Translations under genes and position numbers: made by a program
The notes under the pieces: model-generated
The model's input: only the letters and a program-made list of their open reading frames with translations
Database searches by the model: none
Told to the model about the DNA's origin: nothing
Source of the DNA: CAXMQZ01 sp963719055
GTDB lineage: Bacteria; Acidobacteriota; Thermoanaerobaculia; Multivoradales; JAHEKO01
Length of the DNA stretch: 64,000 nucleotides
NCBI GenBank assembly: GCA_963719055.1
Contig: CAVRAU010000021.1
Coordinates: 62,001-126,000, forward strand
Reading direction: 5' to 3'
Shown: positions 29,446 to 39,039 of the stretch, piece by piece
How the letters are laid out: each line of letters opens with the position of its first letter
Numbering within the stretch: position 1 is the first letter of the stretch

Positions 29446-30323
29446 TCAATTCCCGAACCGGCTGTCTTGAGAGGACGGAATTCGCTCGACGAATCGGAGA
29501 AATGTCCTGGGCGGCCGGCGCAGCAGCCCCTCGAGCACCTTGGAGTTGCCGACGAGTCCATGGCGATCGTAGTACCTGAACATCTTGGTCAGTGAGTCCA
29601 ACGCGTACCCGCCCAAACCACCGCCGCGAGCCTCTTCAGCCCAGGTGTTCAGAGGGATCACCTCGGATCTGACCTTTCTCTTCAGCTGCTGACTCAAGAC
29701 ATCGGCAATCTGATCAGGCGAGAGGGCCTGCTGATCCAGCAATTCGTACGTCGCGCCGTTGTGTTCTTCGCTGGTCAGAACCGCGGCAGCCACCTCGGCA
29801 ACATCCTACCAGATCGACGAGACTCAGGGCGGCGCTCTCGCCGTATGGGAACCCGTAGACACCATCTTCGACGATCTCTTTCCAATACGGCAGCACGTTT
29901 TGCATGTAGGCGGCCGGCTGCAGAGATCGTGAAACCCAATCCAGACTCGAACAACTCTCTTCCACAGCCAGCTTCTGCCAGTGGTGCGGCATCTCCCTGC
30001 GTCTGGGGATGGAGGACCGAGTGAAAGACGATCCGCTGGACGCCGGCCTCTCGTGCCGCAGCGATCGCGAGTTCGCCAATTCGCGCCTCTTCGGGGTGCA
30101 TGTTCGGAGCAATGAGGTAGGCAGCTCGAACGCCGGCCATCGCCACGCTCATCTCCACAGGGTTCAAGAGATCTGCGACAACCACTTCCTCGGCGCCACG
30201 CCGCCCCGCTGAAGGAATCTGCTCTTGGCAGCGGACAAGAGCCCGGACAGCCTCACTCTTGGCAGTCAGCGCCTCGAGCACCGCCTGACCCGTCTTTCCT
30301 CCTGCTCCAGTAACGAGAATCAT
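29446..30323 (-). CDS. NmrA-like NAD(P)-binding oxidoreductase (two frameshifts)
   Basis: MILVTGAGGKTGQAVLEAL gives the Rossmann GxxGxxG motif at the N-terminus, followed by ALVR and VVADLLNP, as in the NmrA/quinone oxidoreductase-2 group. The frame shifts near 30000 and near 29810; the three pieces together make about 290 residues ending with FLRFVERIPSSQDSRFGN. The middle block contains SLQPAAYMQNVLPYWKEIVEDGVYGFPYGE, a family-like substrate region. It differs from the NmrA protein at 22 kb. The reaction is unknown. Confidence 0.75.
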
Positions 30324-30457
30324 CGAAGGAATGATTCTATCGAGTGAGTCTCCAGCTTGGCGTGACCGTGATGAAGGTCACAGCCCCGCCCCCGAGGACG
30401 ACCGAAAATGGGCTGCTAAGGTTCCCATCGATGCGTTCTTCAAAGGAGATCGGAATC

Positions 30458-31083
30458 ATGACCAATCAGGGCTTGGTATCAAACTGGAAATTACCGGCCA
30501 CCCTGGCCGGCTACTTGGTATTGGCTCTCTCCCTCGGAAACTGCAGCGGCTCCAGCTCCCCGACCGAACCGGGCGGCGATGGCATCACGACCGGTACCCT
30601 CGCCATCAACATGATCGATGCTCCCACCGACGAGATCTGCGAGCTCTGGGTCTACATCCAGGACATCCGCGTCAAGCCCGATGGGCAGTCGCCGATGCTT
30701 CTTGGCAACGACATCGGAGGTTGGGATCTCCTGTCGCTGCAGCAGGGCGTGGAAGCTCCCCTGGGCACCTGGGTGGTCGACTCGGGCGTCTACCAGTTCA
30801 TCGAGATTCTGTTGGACGAGTCCCAAAGCTACGTCATCGAGGTCGACCTCGACAATCCTGGGACGATCCCGAGAACCCGAACTGCCTCGACACCCCGAGC
30901 GCTCTTCAGATACCGAGCGAGAAATTCAAGGTCAACGGTGGACCCTTCAGCGTTACAGCCGAGACGACAGTAACCATCGACTTCGACGCGAAGAAATCCC
31001 TCAAGCGCAAGGGCAGCCCCGACAATCCCAACGGGTGGCAACTCAAACCAAAGGTCTCGATTGTCGGGGTGGACGAGGGGTAG
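30458..31083 (+). CDS. DUF4382-like lipoprotein (one frameshift)
   Basis: ATG 30458 has AAAGGAGA upstream. A signal peptide ends in a lipobox-like LGNC (about residue 28), so it is probably a lipoprotein. GTLAINMIDAPTDEICELWVYIQDIRVK is the recognisable start of a DUF4382 beta-sandwich. The frame shifts near 30865 and the second part ends ...KPKVSIVGVDEG at 31083. It is likely exposed at the cell envelope. No function known. Confidence 0.7.
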
Positions 31084-31164
31084 CCACTTCCCCTCGTCAG
31101 GGTGACCTCCCTGCGAACGTCTGTGTGCTAGCGTCATCAGACGCTCGTTCAGAAGGAGACCACC

Positions 31165-33928
31165 ATGAAGAAGTCCGTTGTCGTTCCTCTCGCCTCACTC
31201 TTGATTCTGGCTGCAGCGGCACTGCCCAGCCTGGCCGACAGCCACGCCGACGGGGTCATCGACATCCCGTATACCAAGTTCGTTCTCGACAATGGGCTGA
31301 CGCTCATCGTCCACGAGGACAACAAGGCCCCTATCGTGGCAGTCAACGTCTGGTACGACGTCGGTTCGGCCGACGAGAAGCTGGGCAAGACAGGATTTGC
31401 CCACCTGTTCGAGCATCTGATGTTCAACGGCAGCGAGAACTTCAACGACGACTACTTCAAGCCCTTCGATCGAGTGGGCGCCACCGGGATGAACGGCACC
31501 ACCAATTTCGATCGCACCAACTACTTCCAGGTCGTCCCGAAGACGGCCCTCGACATGGCGCTGTGGATGGAGTCGGATCGCATGGGCCACATGCTCGGCG
31601 CTGTCGATCAGGAGCGTCTCGATGAGCAGCGCGGTGTCGTCCAGAACGAGAAGCGACAGGGCGAGAATCAGCCTTACGGGACGGTCTTCCAGACCATCTT
31701 CGAGAACACCTATCCGGATGGCCACCCCTACGACCATGGCGTGATCGGCTCGATGGAAGATCTCGACGCCGCGTCTCTCGAAGACGTCCACGAGTGGTTC
31801 CAGTCCTACTACGGTGCTGCCAACGCGGTGTTGGCCGTCGTCGGTGATGTCGACGCCGAAGATGTCAAGAGCCCGCGTCGAAAAGTACTTCGGGGAAATC
31901 CCATCCGGACCGCCTCTGAGCAAACCTGGCGTGAATGTCGCCCTGCGAACTCAAGAGGCCCGGCATGTGATCCAGGACCGGGTTCCCCAGGCCCGCATCT
32001 ACAAGGTGTGGAATGTCGCGGCCTTCGGTAGCCCCGACGTCGAGTATCTCGATATCGCGACCGATGTACTCACCACAGGAAAGAGCTCACGCCTGTACAA
32101 ACGACTCGTGTATGACGATCAGATCGCTACCGATGTCGGCGCCTTCAACTTCACACGACAACTGGGTGGCCTCTTTGCCCTCTGGGCCACCGCTCAGCCG
32201 GGGCAGGATCTGGCGGACGTCGAACGAGCCCTCGAAGAGGAGATCGAGCCTTTCTTGCCGACGGTCCAACCCAGGAAGAGCTCGAACGCTCGCAGGCGGG
32301 TCAGCGGGCCGGCTTCGTTCGCGGAGTCGAGAGGATTGGTGGCTTTGGCGGCAAGTCCGATGTCCTGGCCGCCTCCCAGGTCTACATGGGAAGCCCCGAT
32401 GCCCACAAGGAGATACAGGCGAGGATCCTGACCGCCACCACCGGGCAGGTTCACCAAGCGGCGCAGCGATGGCTGGGCCAGGGAACTTTCACTCTCGAGG
32501 TGCACCCCTTCCCCGACTACCAGGTCCTCGAGAGCTCGGTCGATCGCACGGCCGGCCTGCCCGAGGTGAAGGACTTCCCAGCCGGCGTCTTCCCCGATCG
32601 CCAGACCGCCAAGCTCTCCAACGGACTCGCAGTCGTCCTGGCCGAGCGCGATGCGGTTCCGGTCGTCAATTTCAACCTGCTTCTCGACGCCGGGTACGCG
32701 GCGGATCAGTTTGGACTGCCGGGAACCGCGAGTCTGGCTCTCTCCATGATGGAGGAAGGAACAACCTCTCGCTCGGCGCTGGAGATCTCAGACGAGCTCG
32801 AGCGACTCGGAGCGACGTTGTCGACGAGCTCCAACGTCGACATGTCGAGCGTCCAGATGTCGGCTCTCAAAGACAATCTCGATGCGTCGCTCGACCTGTT
32901 CGCCGACGTGATCTTGAACCCCTCCTTCCCTGAGGCCGAATTCGAGCGTCTGCGCAAGCAGCAACTCGCAGCCATACAACGAGAGAAGAATCGCCCCATT
33001 TCGATGGCACTGCGAGTCTTTCCACGTCTGTTGTACGGCGAGGATCACGCCTACGGCAACCCCTTGACGGGCTCAGGAACGGAGCAAACCGTGACAGATA
33101 TGTCACTTGCGTCGTTGCGCGAGTTCCACGAGACCTGGTTTAAACCCAACAACGCCACCATGATCGTCGTCGGCGACATCAGCATGGAGGAGTTGATTCC
33201 GATGCTCGAATCGCGACTGGGGCATCTGGGCGGCGGGCGATCTACCGACCAAGAACCTGGCTCTCGTGGAGCACCAGACAGCTGCAACCGTCTATATCGT
33301 CAACCGACCCGACTCGGAACAGTCGATCATCTTCGCCGGTCACATCGCCCCACCCAAGAGCGACTCGGATGATCTGAAGATCGAAGCCATGAACGACATT
33401 CTCGGTGGCACCTTTACATCTCGAATCAATATGAACCTGCGAGAAGACAAGCACTGGTCCTACGGTGCCCAATCGTTGATGTTCGATGCCGCCGGACAGC
33501 GACCCTTCTTTGTCTACGCGCCGGTGCAGACCGACAAGACCAAAGAGGCCATGGCCGAGATTCAGAAGGAGATCGACGGCATTCGTAGCGGCGGTGCCAT
33601 GCCGCCACCGACGAGGAGCTCGCCAAGATCCAGGACAAGAAGACGCTGACACTTCCTGGGCGCTGGGAGACAAACGCCGCCGTTATGCGCGACATCGTCG
33701 AGATGGTGCGTTTCGGCATCCCCGAGGACTACTGGGACAGCTACGTGGGTCGCGTTCGGGCGCTGACACTGGACGATGTCGGGGCTCAGGCCGATCGCGT
33801 GCTCCAGCCGAATCACATGGTCTGGGTCGTCGTCGGCGACCGCGCCAGATCGAGGCAGGAATATCGCCGATCTCGATCTCGGCGAGATACGGCTCATCGA
33901 TGCCGACGGCAATTCCGCAGGCGATTGA
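31165..33928 (+). CDS. M16 family zinc metalloprotease (insulinase-like), secreted; several frameshifts
   Basis: A signal peptide (MKKSVVVPLASLLILAAAALPSLA) and a good ribosome site precede two M16 halves. The first contains the inverted zinc motif HLFEH (in FAHLFEHLMFNGS) and downstream glutamate region (EQRGVVQNEKRQ), so it is the catalytic half. The second starts around FPDRQTAKLSNGLAVVLAERD and lacks HxxEH, as is usual for the partner half. The frame shifts near 31868, 32270, 33240, 33605 and 33850; the restored protein is about 920 residues and ends LIDADGNSAGD at 33928. It likely cleaves peptides in the periplasm. Confidence 0.85.
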
Positions 33929-33956
33929 TACCCATTGGAGTGTCGACCTTGAACTC

Positions 33957-34012
33957 CGCCGGCGTTTAGTGGCCAGCCTCCGCCGGAGTGCCGTGGCCGG
34001 CCTCTGCTCGCC
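33957..34012. repeat. degenerate hairpin elements overlapping the mazF 3' end
   Basis: Two degraded copies of the GGCCGG-CACAGAGG-CCGGCC element (reverse orientation GTTTAGTGGCCAG and GCCGTGGCCGGCCTCTGC). In the minus-strand reading they supply the last codons and TAA stop of the mazF remnant. Confidence 0.5.
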
Positions 34013-34250
34013 AATCAGGCCTTGATCTGTCGGCGAGGACCACACCGTGACCTCACCTCCGACGGAGAGCCAGCCTCAGCCGGATAGTCCTTGATCGAGT
34101 GGTCCAGGACAAAACAGCGCCAGTCCGACCTCGTGCCGGCGAGGCGAGTCACCAGCGCGGTCTGACGACCGGCCTGCTCGTGCCCGGCCTGAGGGTCGAA
34201 TCGCAGCCAACCAGGTCACCTCGCTCGGTGAGGACTGATGTCTTTACCAA
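33966..34250 (-). pseudogene. mazF: MazF-type endoribonuclease toxin, frame-disrupted
   Basis: In three minus-strand frames the family pattern can be followed in order: TERGDLV (start TTG 34250), WLRFDPQAGHEQAGR, EVGLALFCP, SIKDYPAEA, and GVVLADRSRPDWRAEAGH to TAA at 33966. These match MazF/PemK signatures (RGDxxWLxFDPxxGHEQxGxRPALV; KVGLxLxCPxT; GVVLADQxKSLDWRxR). At least three to four indels interrupt it, more than in the surrounding genes per length, so I take it as decayed rather than merely misread. It is found only by comparing frames; no single long ORF exists. It would form a pair with the mazE remnant upstream. Confidence 0.6.
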
Positions 34251-34485
34251 CCCCGGTCCCTGGGCACTCGTACGATTCTGCGTGAGGATTCTCCTGGGTA
34301 ACCTCTTCCAGCGGATCCTCGAGGTCGAATCGCAGGTACCAGGCCGAATCACCCTGTCTCTGGCAGGGAGATCTACCATTGATCCATCCTGACCTTCACT
34401 TCTTCGGCCAAGGCCTTCGGAATTCGAAGCCCCGACTGTTTCCCCACGTGACGATCTTCGTCGCATCGGTCTGCGAATCTTCCAC
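34216..34485 (-). pseudogene. mazE: MazE/AbrB-type antitoxin, frame-disrupted
   Basis: The minus strand reads VEDSQTDATKIVTWGNSRG then, after one base missing in a G run, LRIPKALAEEVKVRMDQW, the AbrB-like swapped-hairpin motif of MazE. Further on, in shifted frames, VDLPARDRVIRP and FDLEDPLEEVTQENPHAESYECPGTGVGKDI fit the C-terminal MazF-binding tail. It lies directly before the MazF remnant and overlaps it, as in mazEF operons. Three or more indels prevent translation as given. Start GTG 34485 is tentative. Confidence 0.6.
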
Positions 34486-34486
34486 T

Positions 34487-34505
34487 GTATATACATTGAG
34501 TATAC
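34487..34505. promoter_or_regulatory. imperfect palindrome upstream of mazEF
   Basis: GTATATACATTGAGTATAC, with GTATA and TATAC arms, sits just before the antitoxin start. A MazE-MazF autoregulatory operator would be expected here. Confidence 0.4.
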
Positions 34506-34561
34506 TCCATAGCTCTGTCCAGTAGCCAAGACGGATTTCCCTCTCGGAATCTCACCTACGA

Positions 34562-35273
34562 TCAGCTCGAGAAGACGCGTTGCAGGAGCTCGGTGACTCG
34601 GGCGGCGGGGTCGGTGCGGATCTTGCGCTCTTCTTCGGCCAGGACATAGAAGAGACCCTCGAGCCCTTTCTCCACAACGTAGTCATCGACATCAAAGGCG
34701 ATCGTCTCGGCAAAGGGAATCGACTGGTACCGCCCTACCAGTTCCTTGTACTTGCGGGTTGCCCCCACCTGTTCGGTCGCCCTTCGGACTACCGGGAGGA
34801 ACGCCTCTGCGAGCTGCGCCGCTGGTCTCGGTCCGAAAGTAGTCTGTCGCTGCGGTGTCGCCGCCGGTGAGAATCTGTCGAGCATCCTCGAAGTCAATAC
34901 GCTTGATGGCGCCCCAGAAGATCTCCTTGGCGTAGGGTGCCGCCGTTTCCGCGGCGCGATTCATGCTCATCACGAACTCGTCCACCAACTCGCCTTGCCC
35001 GATGAGGCGCAGTCCGCGCTCGACGATCTCGAAGTTCTCCGGTAACAGGATCTTGATGACCTCGTCGCGGAAGTAGCCATCCAGCCGGCCAGTCTGCAAG
35101 ACGGCATTCTCGGAGCCGATGGAGAGCGCTTCCTTGAGACCCGCGACGATCTCGCCATCGTTGGCAGAGACGACACTCTCCAGCCCCAGCTTCTCGAGCC
35201 AGTCGCCGAGTTGCGAGCTAACGGGTGCAGGCCAGACAAGTGCGCAAGCTGCGAGGATCAGGAGCTTCTTCAT
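34562..35273 (-). CDS. DUF4197 domain protein, secreted (one frameshift)
   Basis: ATG 35273 (MKKLLILAACALVWPAPVSSQ, a signal peptide) with GTGGAGC upstream. EIVAGLKEALSIGSENAV, GYFRDEVIKILLPENFEIVERGLRLIG and GAIKRIDFEDARQILTGGDTAATDYFR are typical of DUF4197. One shift near 34825 brings in AQLAEAFLPVVRRATEQVGATRKY ... DYVVEKGLEGLFYVLAEEERKIRTDPAARVTELLQRVFSS. It is probably periplasmic; its role is unknown. It follows three hairpin elements on the same strand. Confidence 0.85.
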
Positions 35274-35334
35274 GCTCCACCAGAACAGCACAGGGTTGGT
35301 GGAGTGTCTGTGAAGCAGGTCGCTGCGCCGGGAA

Positions 35335-35433
35335 GGCCGGCACAGAGGCCGGCCACTACAAATGTCTACAGGCCGGCACGGAGGCCGGCCACTACAAATG
35401 CCTGCAGGCCGACGCGGGAACCGGCGGCTACAG
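35335..35433. repeat. three tandem hairpin elements
   Basis: Copies at 35335-35364 and 35371-35400 share GGCCGGCACAGAGGCCGGCC then ACTACAAATG (second has one G for A in the loop); a degenerate third copy is at 35407-35433. The CTA at 35428-35430 of the third copy is the TAG stop of the neighbouring minus-strand gene. Confidence 0.8.
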
Positions 35434-37357
35434 ACGAGTCATCAGTTCAGGGAATCGGGGATCGTTGCGGATGTTGTCGAGATTGCTGTCGTGTTCGACC
35501 CAATCGCGATAGCTGAAACCGTGCTCGATACAGGTCGACAAGCAGTCGATGGCTGTCATCCACTTCGCCGGCCAATGAGTAGATACAAGCCAGGTTGTAG
35601 AGCGCCATGGGTTCGTTGGGCTGCAGCTCACGGGCCAGGCGCGCCCACCTGAGCCCTTCTTCGATCTGACCCAACGACACCAGGCCGTTGGCGCCGATGT
35701 AGAGGGCTCGCGCGTCATCAGGGTTGAGCTTGAGATGTTCCTCGGCGACTTTGACACCTCGTTGCCGCACTGCTCGACCGTCCTCCGGTCTTCCCACATC
35801 GTCGTAGATCTGCGCTGAGAGCAGGGGAATCTGATAGTCCTCCGGACGCAGCTCTGCGGCGCTCTCATAGAACTCGATGGCCTTATCCGAGTCGCCAGCA
35901 GTGAAGTGGTGGCGAGCGTAGAAGTAGTGGGCTTCGAACAGCCTCGGGTTCAAGCGGAGAGCCGTCTCGAAATACTGTCCGGCCTCTTCGGGTCTGCCAC
36001 TTTGCGAGAGGGCCACTCCCCGAGAGACATGCGCTTCCGGCAACTCGGGATCGAGCTCGAGCGCCTTGGCGCTCGCTGCCAGCGCTCTTTCCCGGTACTC
36101 CGGCGAGCGGCCCGAGTTAGCGTAGAGAAACGCGCTGCAGTCTGCAATTCCGGCATAGGCGAGGGCGTACTGATCGTCGAGCTCGATGGCGCGAGAGAAC
36201 ATATCCAGGGCGAACTCCATCCCCCGACCGTGGTATTGAGCGAAATAGCGCCGCCCTCGCAAGTAGAAGTCGTAGGCTCCCACAACCTGCGTCGGCGGCT
36301 TCTCGAGCGCCCGCTTCTCTGCGGTGGATGGCAGGACGCCGATGGCGCTCACGACGCCGTTGATGAGCTCCTTCTCGATCCTGAAGACGTCCTGAAGCTC
36401 CTCGTCGAAATTACCTGACCAGAGCTCCTGCCCGCTGGCCACACAAGTCAGCTGGGTCGTGACAGCCAGCCGATCCCCGGACCTCTGCACGCTTCCCTCG
36501 AGGATCGTCTCGACTCCCAACCGGCGGCCGATCTCCCGTACGCTCAGATCCTGCTCGGCCAGCGAAAAGGCCAGGCCACGGGCGATGACTCTCAGACCCC
36601 GGATCTTGGTCAAACTGGTGATCAACTCCTCAGCCAGACCGTGGCTGAAATGCTCCTGGTCTCCGAGAGGGCTCAAATCGGCGAAGGGTAGGACCGCGAC
36701 CGATCGATATCGGGGACCCGCCTGCTTCTCGCCCACCTCCGGACCTGTGGCCTCGCCCTCGGCGATGTCCAAGAGCTCCTCGGCCTTCTCGAGGCCCGCC
36801 CTGAAAGCATCAGACCCAACCCAGTCCTTCTTGAGCAACGTATCGATCTCGAGAGTGCTCAAGGCCACTCGATAGGCTTCGATTCGGGCCGCTCGACGAT
36901 GCAGCTCATCCGCCTCATCTCCGTCGATGGGTGCCTCCACCGTCCTGGCCAGACTCTCCTGCCCCGACCTGCACAGGTCTTCCAGCCCATCACGGTCGGG
37001 CTGACCTTCGATCTTCTCGAGGATTCGCTCTTCGGCCAGCCTCGCTTGTCGCAGGGGCTCATGGAGTGGCCGTGCGGCTCGGAGCCATTTCCGCACAGCA
37101 AGCTCTCGAGGCAGCAGCCAGAGATCCCGGGCCGTCAGGATGGCAGCCATGGCTCCAAGGACCAGCATGGGTATCAGCGACCACCATCTCTGGGCTAGCG
37201 ACGCTTCTCCGACAGTGCCAGATTGCGTCGCCGCGTTGATCACCACCAGGACGAAGGCAGCTCCGGCGAGGCCGTACGCGACAAATCGAACTCTCGCCGC
37301 TCGACGGACCACCAGAGCCTCGAGATCGGCGACGCTGCGCTTGGGCTTCCTTCTCAT
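35428..37357 (-). CDS. kinase-less membrane TPR protein with TolB/FlgO-like domain (one frameshift)
   Basis: ATG 37357 overlaps the phosphatase stop upstream (ATGA). Two transmembrane helices (about 28-48 and 62-82) are followed by a long helical linker, a TolB-N/FlgO-like module (SVAVLPFADLSPLGDQEHFSHGLAEELITSL ... ETILEGSVQRSGDRLAV) and about eight TPR units. The sensory half thus equals that of the neighbouring Ser/Thr kinases, but the kinase domain is absent. A shift near 35555 restores the final block HGFSYRDWVEHDSNLDNIRNDPRFPELMTRL. Coupling to a SpoIIE phosphatase suggests it is that enzyme's regulator or receptor. Confidence 0.85.
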
Positions 37358-38911
37358 GGTTCGTAGGCCACAACAACCATGGTGATGTCGTCCTGCGGCG
37401 CCTGGCCGCCCAGGTGCGTCCAGAAGTCTTCGGCCAGGCCGTCGGCAATCGCTTGGGGGTCCTGGCCGGCCAGCTCCCGCAGACGGTCGCCAAGACGATC
37501 CCATCCGTAGACCTCACCGTCCGCGTCCAGCGCTTCGATGCAGCCATCTGTCACCAGGACGATTCGATTGCCGGGCTGCAGGGTCTCCTCGAGGACCGAG
37601 TAGTCGACCTCGCGGCGCACACCCAACGGATACGAGGACTGCTCCAGCTCGCGCACCTCAGCACCGGATACCAACAACGGGAAGACGTGCCCAGCGTTGA
37701 CCCAGGTGAGACGGTGCTGCGACGACATCGATCTCCAGCAGGGCCAGCGTCATGAGACGGCGACGACCGACCGTGTCGCACATCATTCGGTTCATCTCCA
37801 CCATCGACTCGTCCAGGCTGCGACCAGCCGAGACGTGGGTGTAGAGGGCGCTCTTCATCATGCTGCTGACCATGGAGCTGTCCAGCCCATGACCACTGGC
37901 ATCGCCGACCGCCACCAGCAGGCGACCGGGGGCGGTGACGTAGAAATCGAAGAAATCGCCCCCCACTTCGCTCGATGGGCGATAGAAATGGGCCACCGCC
38001 AACCCGGGGACTTCGGGAGCCTCGCTGGGCAGGATCGAGCGCTGGAGCTCCTGGGCCAAGCGCACTTCTTCCCGGATGCGATCCGAGGCGGGCGTGCTTC
38101 CCTCCCCCACTTTGGCTCCCTCCACCTTCGATCGGACCACCTCCTCGAGGAGTCGGACCCGGCCACGCAGAGGATCGCTGACGGCGGTCAGTACATCGGC
38201 ACTTGAACCTGCGACCCCGGCGCTCTCGAGAACGAGCAGAAACGACTCCAGCACCGATCGCCGACGGCTGGTTTCACGCTCCAGTACCGCGAGTTTCACG
38301 TCTTGAAGATCGAGCTGGGTCAGGAGCTTCTCCAGGGGCACACGGTCGGCATCCGACATCGGCTTGGACAGAGCCGCTGCAACTTCCTTTCGCAAGTCGC
38401 GTGCTGTGGAGGACCGTGCCAAGAGCGGCTCGGCCCGATCCAGCCAAGCCACGAGATCCAGAGCGCTCGCCTCCCCTCGCGAGACATCGGCCGTCGCCTC
38501 GGGGCTGATGGGCCGCAGAGCTTCGCGGGCCGCCTCGGCGCCCGCCAGAAGCTTCTCTCGCAGATCCCGAATCTCGGTCGAGCTGCTGGCATCGGCCTGA
38601 CGCGCAGCTCTCGGCCCAGGACCTGGTCAGGCGCTGATGCTCTTCTTCGCGGCCCCGCCGACCCAGCACGCTCCAGACGACCCAATGACCCGCCACCAGG
38701 ACTCCCCACGCCGCCAAGGGATACAGACTCCAGGGGGTTGCCATCCCGTCGATGAGGACGTTCAACAGCACAAGAAAGAGGCAGATGGCTGCCCACGTCA
38801 CAGCATGAAGAAGAAACGAGGTTCTGCGATCCTCAGCATCCGCAGGACCACCGCCTCCGTCTCAGCCGAGGGCGAGAGCAGAAGCTGGGGAGCAAACCTG
38901 GAAGAAGACAT
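37354..38911 (-). CDS. SpoIIE/RsbU-type PP2C phosphatase with N-terminal 2TM region (frameshifted)
   Basis: Start ATG 38911 (MSSSRFAPQL). The N-terminal part has a two-helix 2TM-like module (RIAEPRFFF ... AVTWAAICLFLVLLNVLIDGM ... LYPLAAWGVLVAGHWVVWSVL), then helical coiled-coil-like linker, then the PP2C domain: QRSILPSEAPEVPG, VGGDFFDFY, GDASGHGLDSS and APQDDITMVVV carry the metal aspartates. Shifts occur near 38815, 38605 and 37715. It dephosphorylates Ser/Thr, usually anti-sigma antagonists or Hanks-kinase substrates. It is first in the operon with the kinase-less TPR protein. Confidence 0.85.
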
Positions 38912-38988
38912 GCGAGAAGCTCAGAATACGAGTTCCGATAATCCTACGGCAATTCGAGGACTTCCATAACGGTGCCAGAACGCCCCTC

Positions 38989-39018
38989 AGTCGTACAATA
39001 CGTTGAACAGTCGTGCAA
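38989..39018. promoter_or_regulatory. promoter-like direct repeat upstream of kinase
   Basis: CAGTCGTACAA and CAGTCGTGCAA recur 19 bases apart; the first includes TACAAT (38994-38999), a -10-like box 40 bases before the kinase ATG. The repeat may be a regulator site. Confidence 0.4.
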
Positions 39019-39039
39019 GGTTGAGCTGGCAGCTCCGCA

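Noticed and set aside
35335..35433. Regularly spaced repeats resembling a CRISPR array
   Set aside because: Three copies only, spacers of six bases, internal palindromes and matching copies elsewhere; no cas genes.
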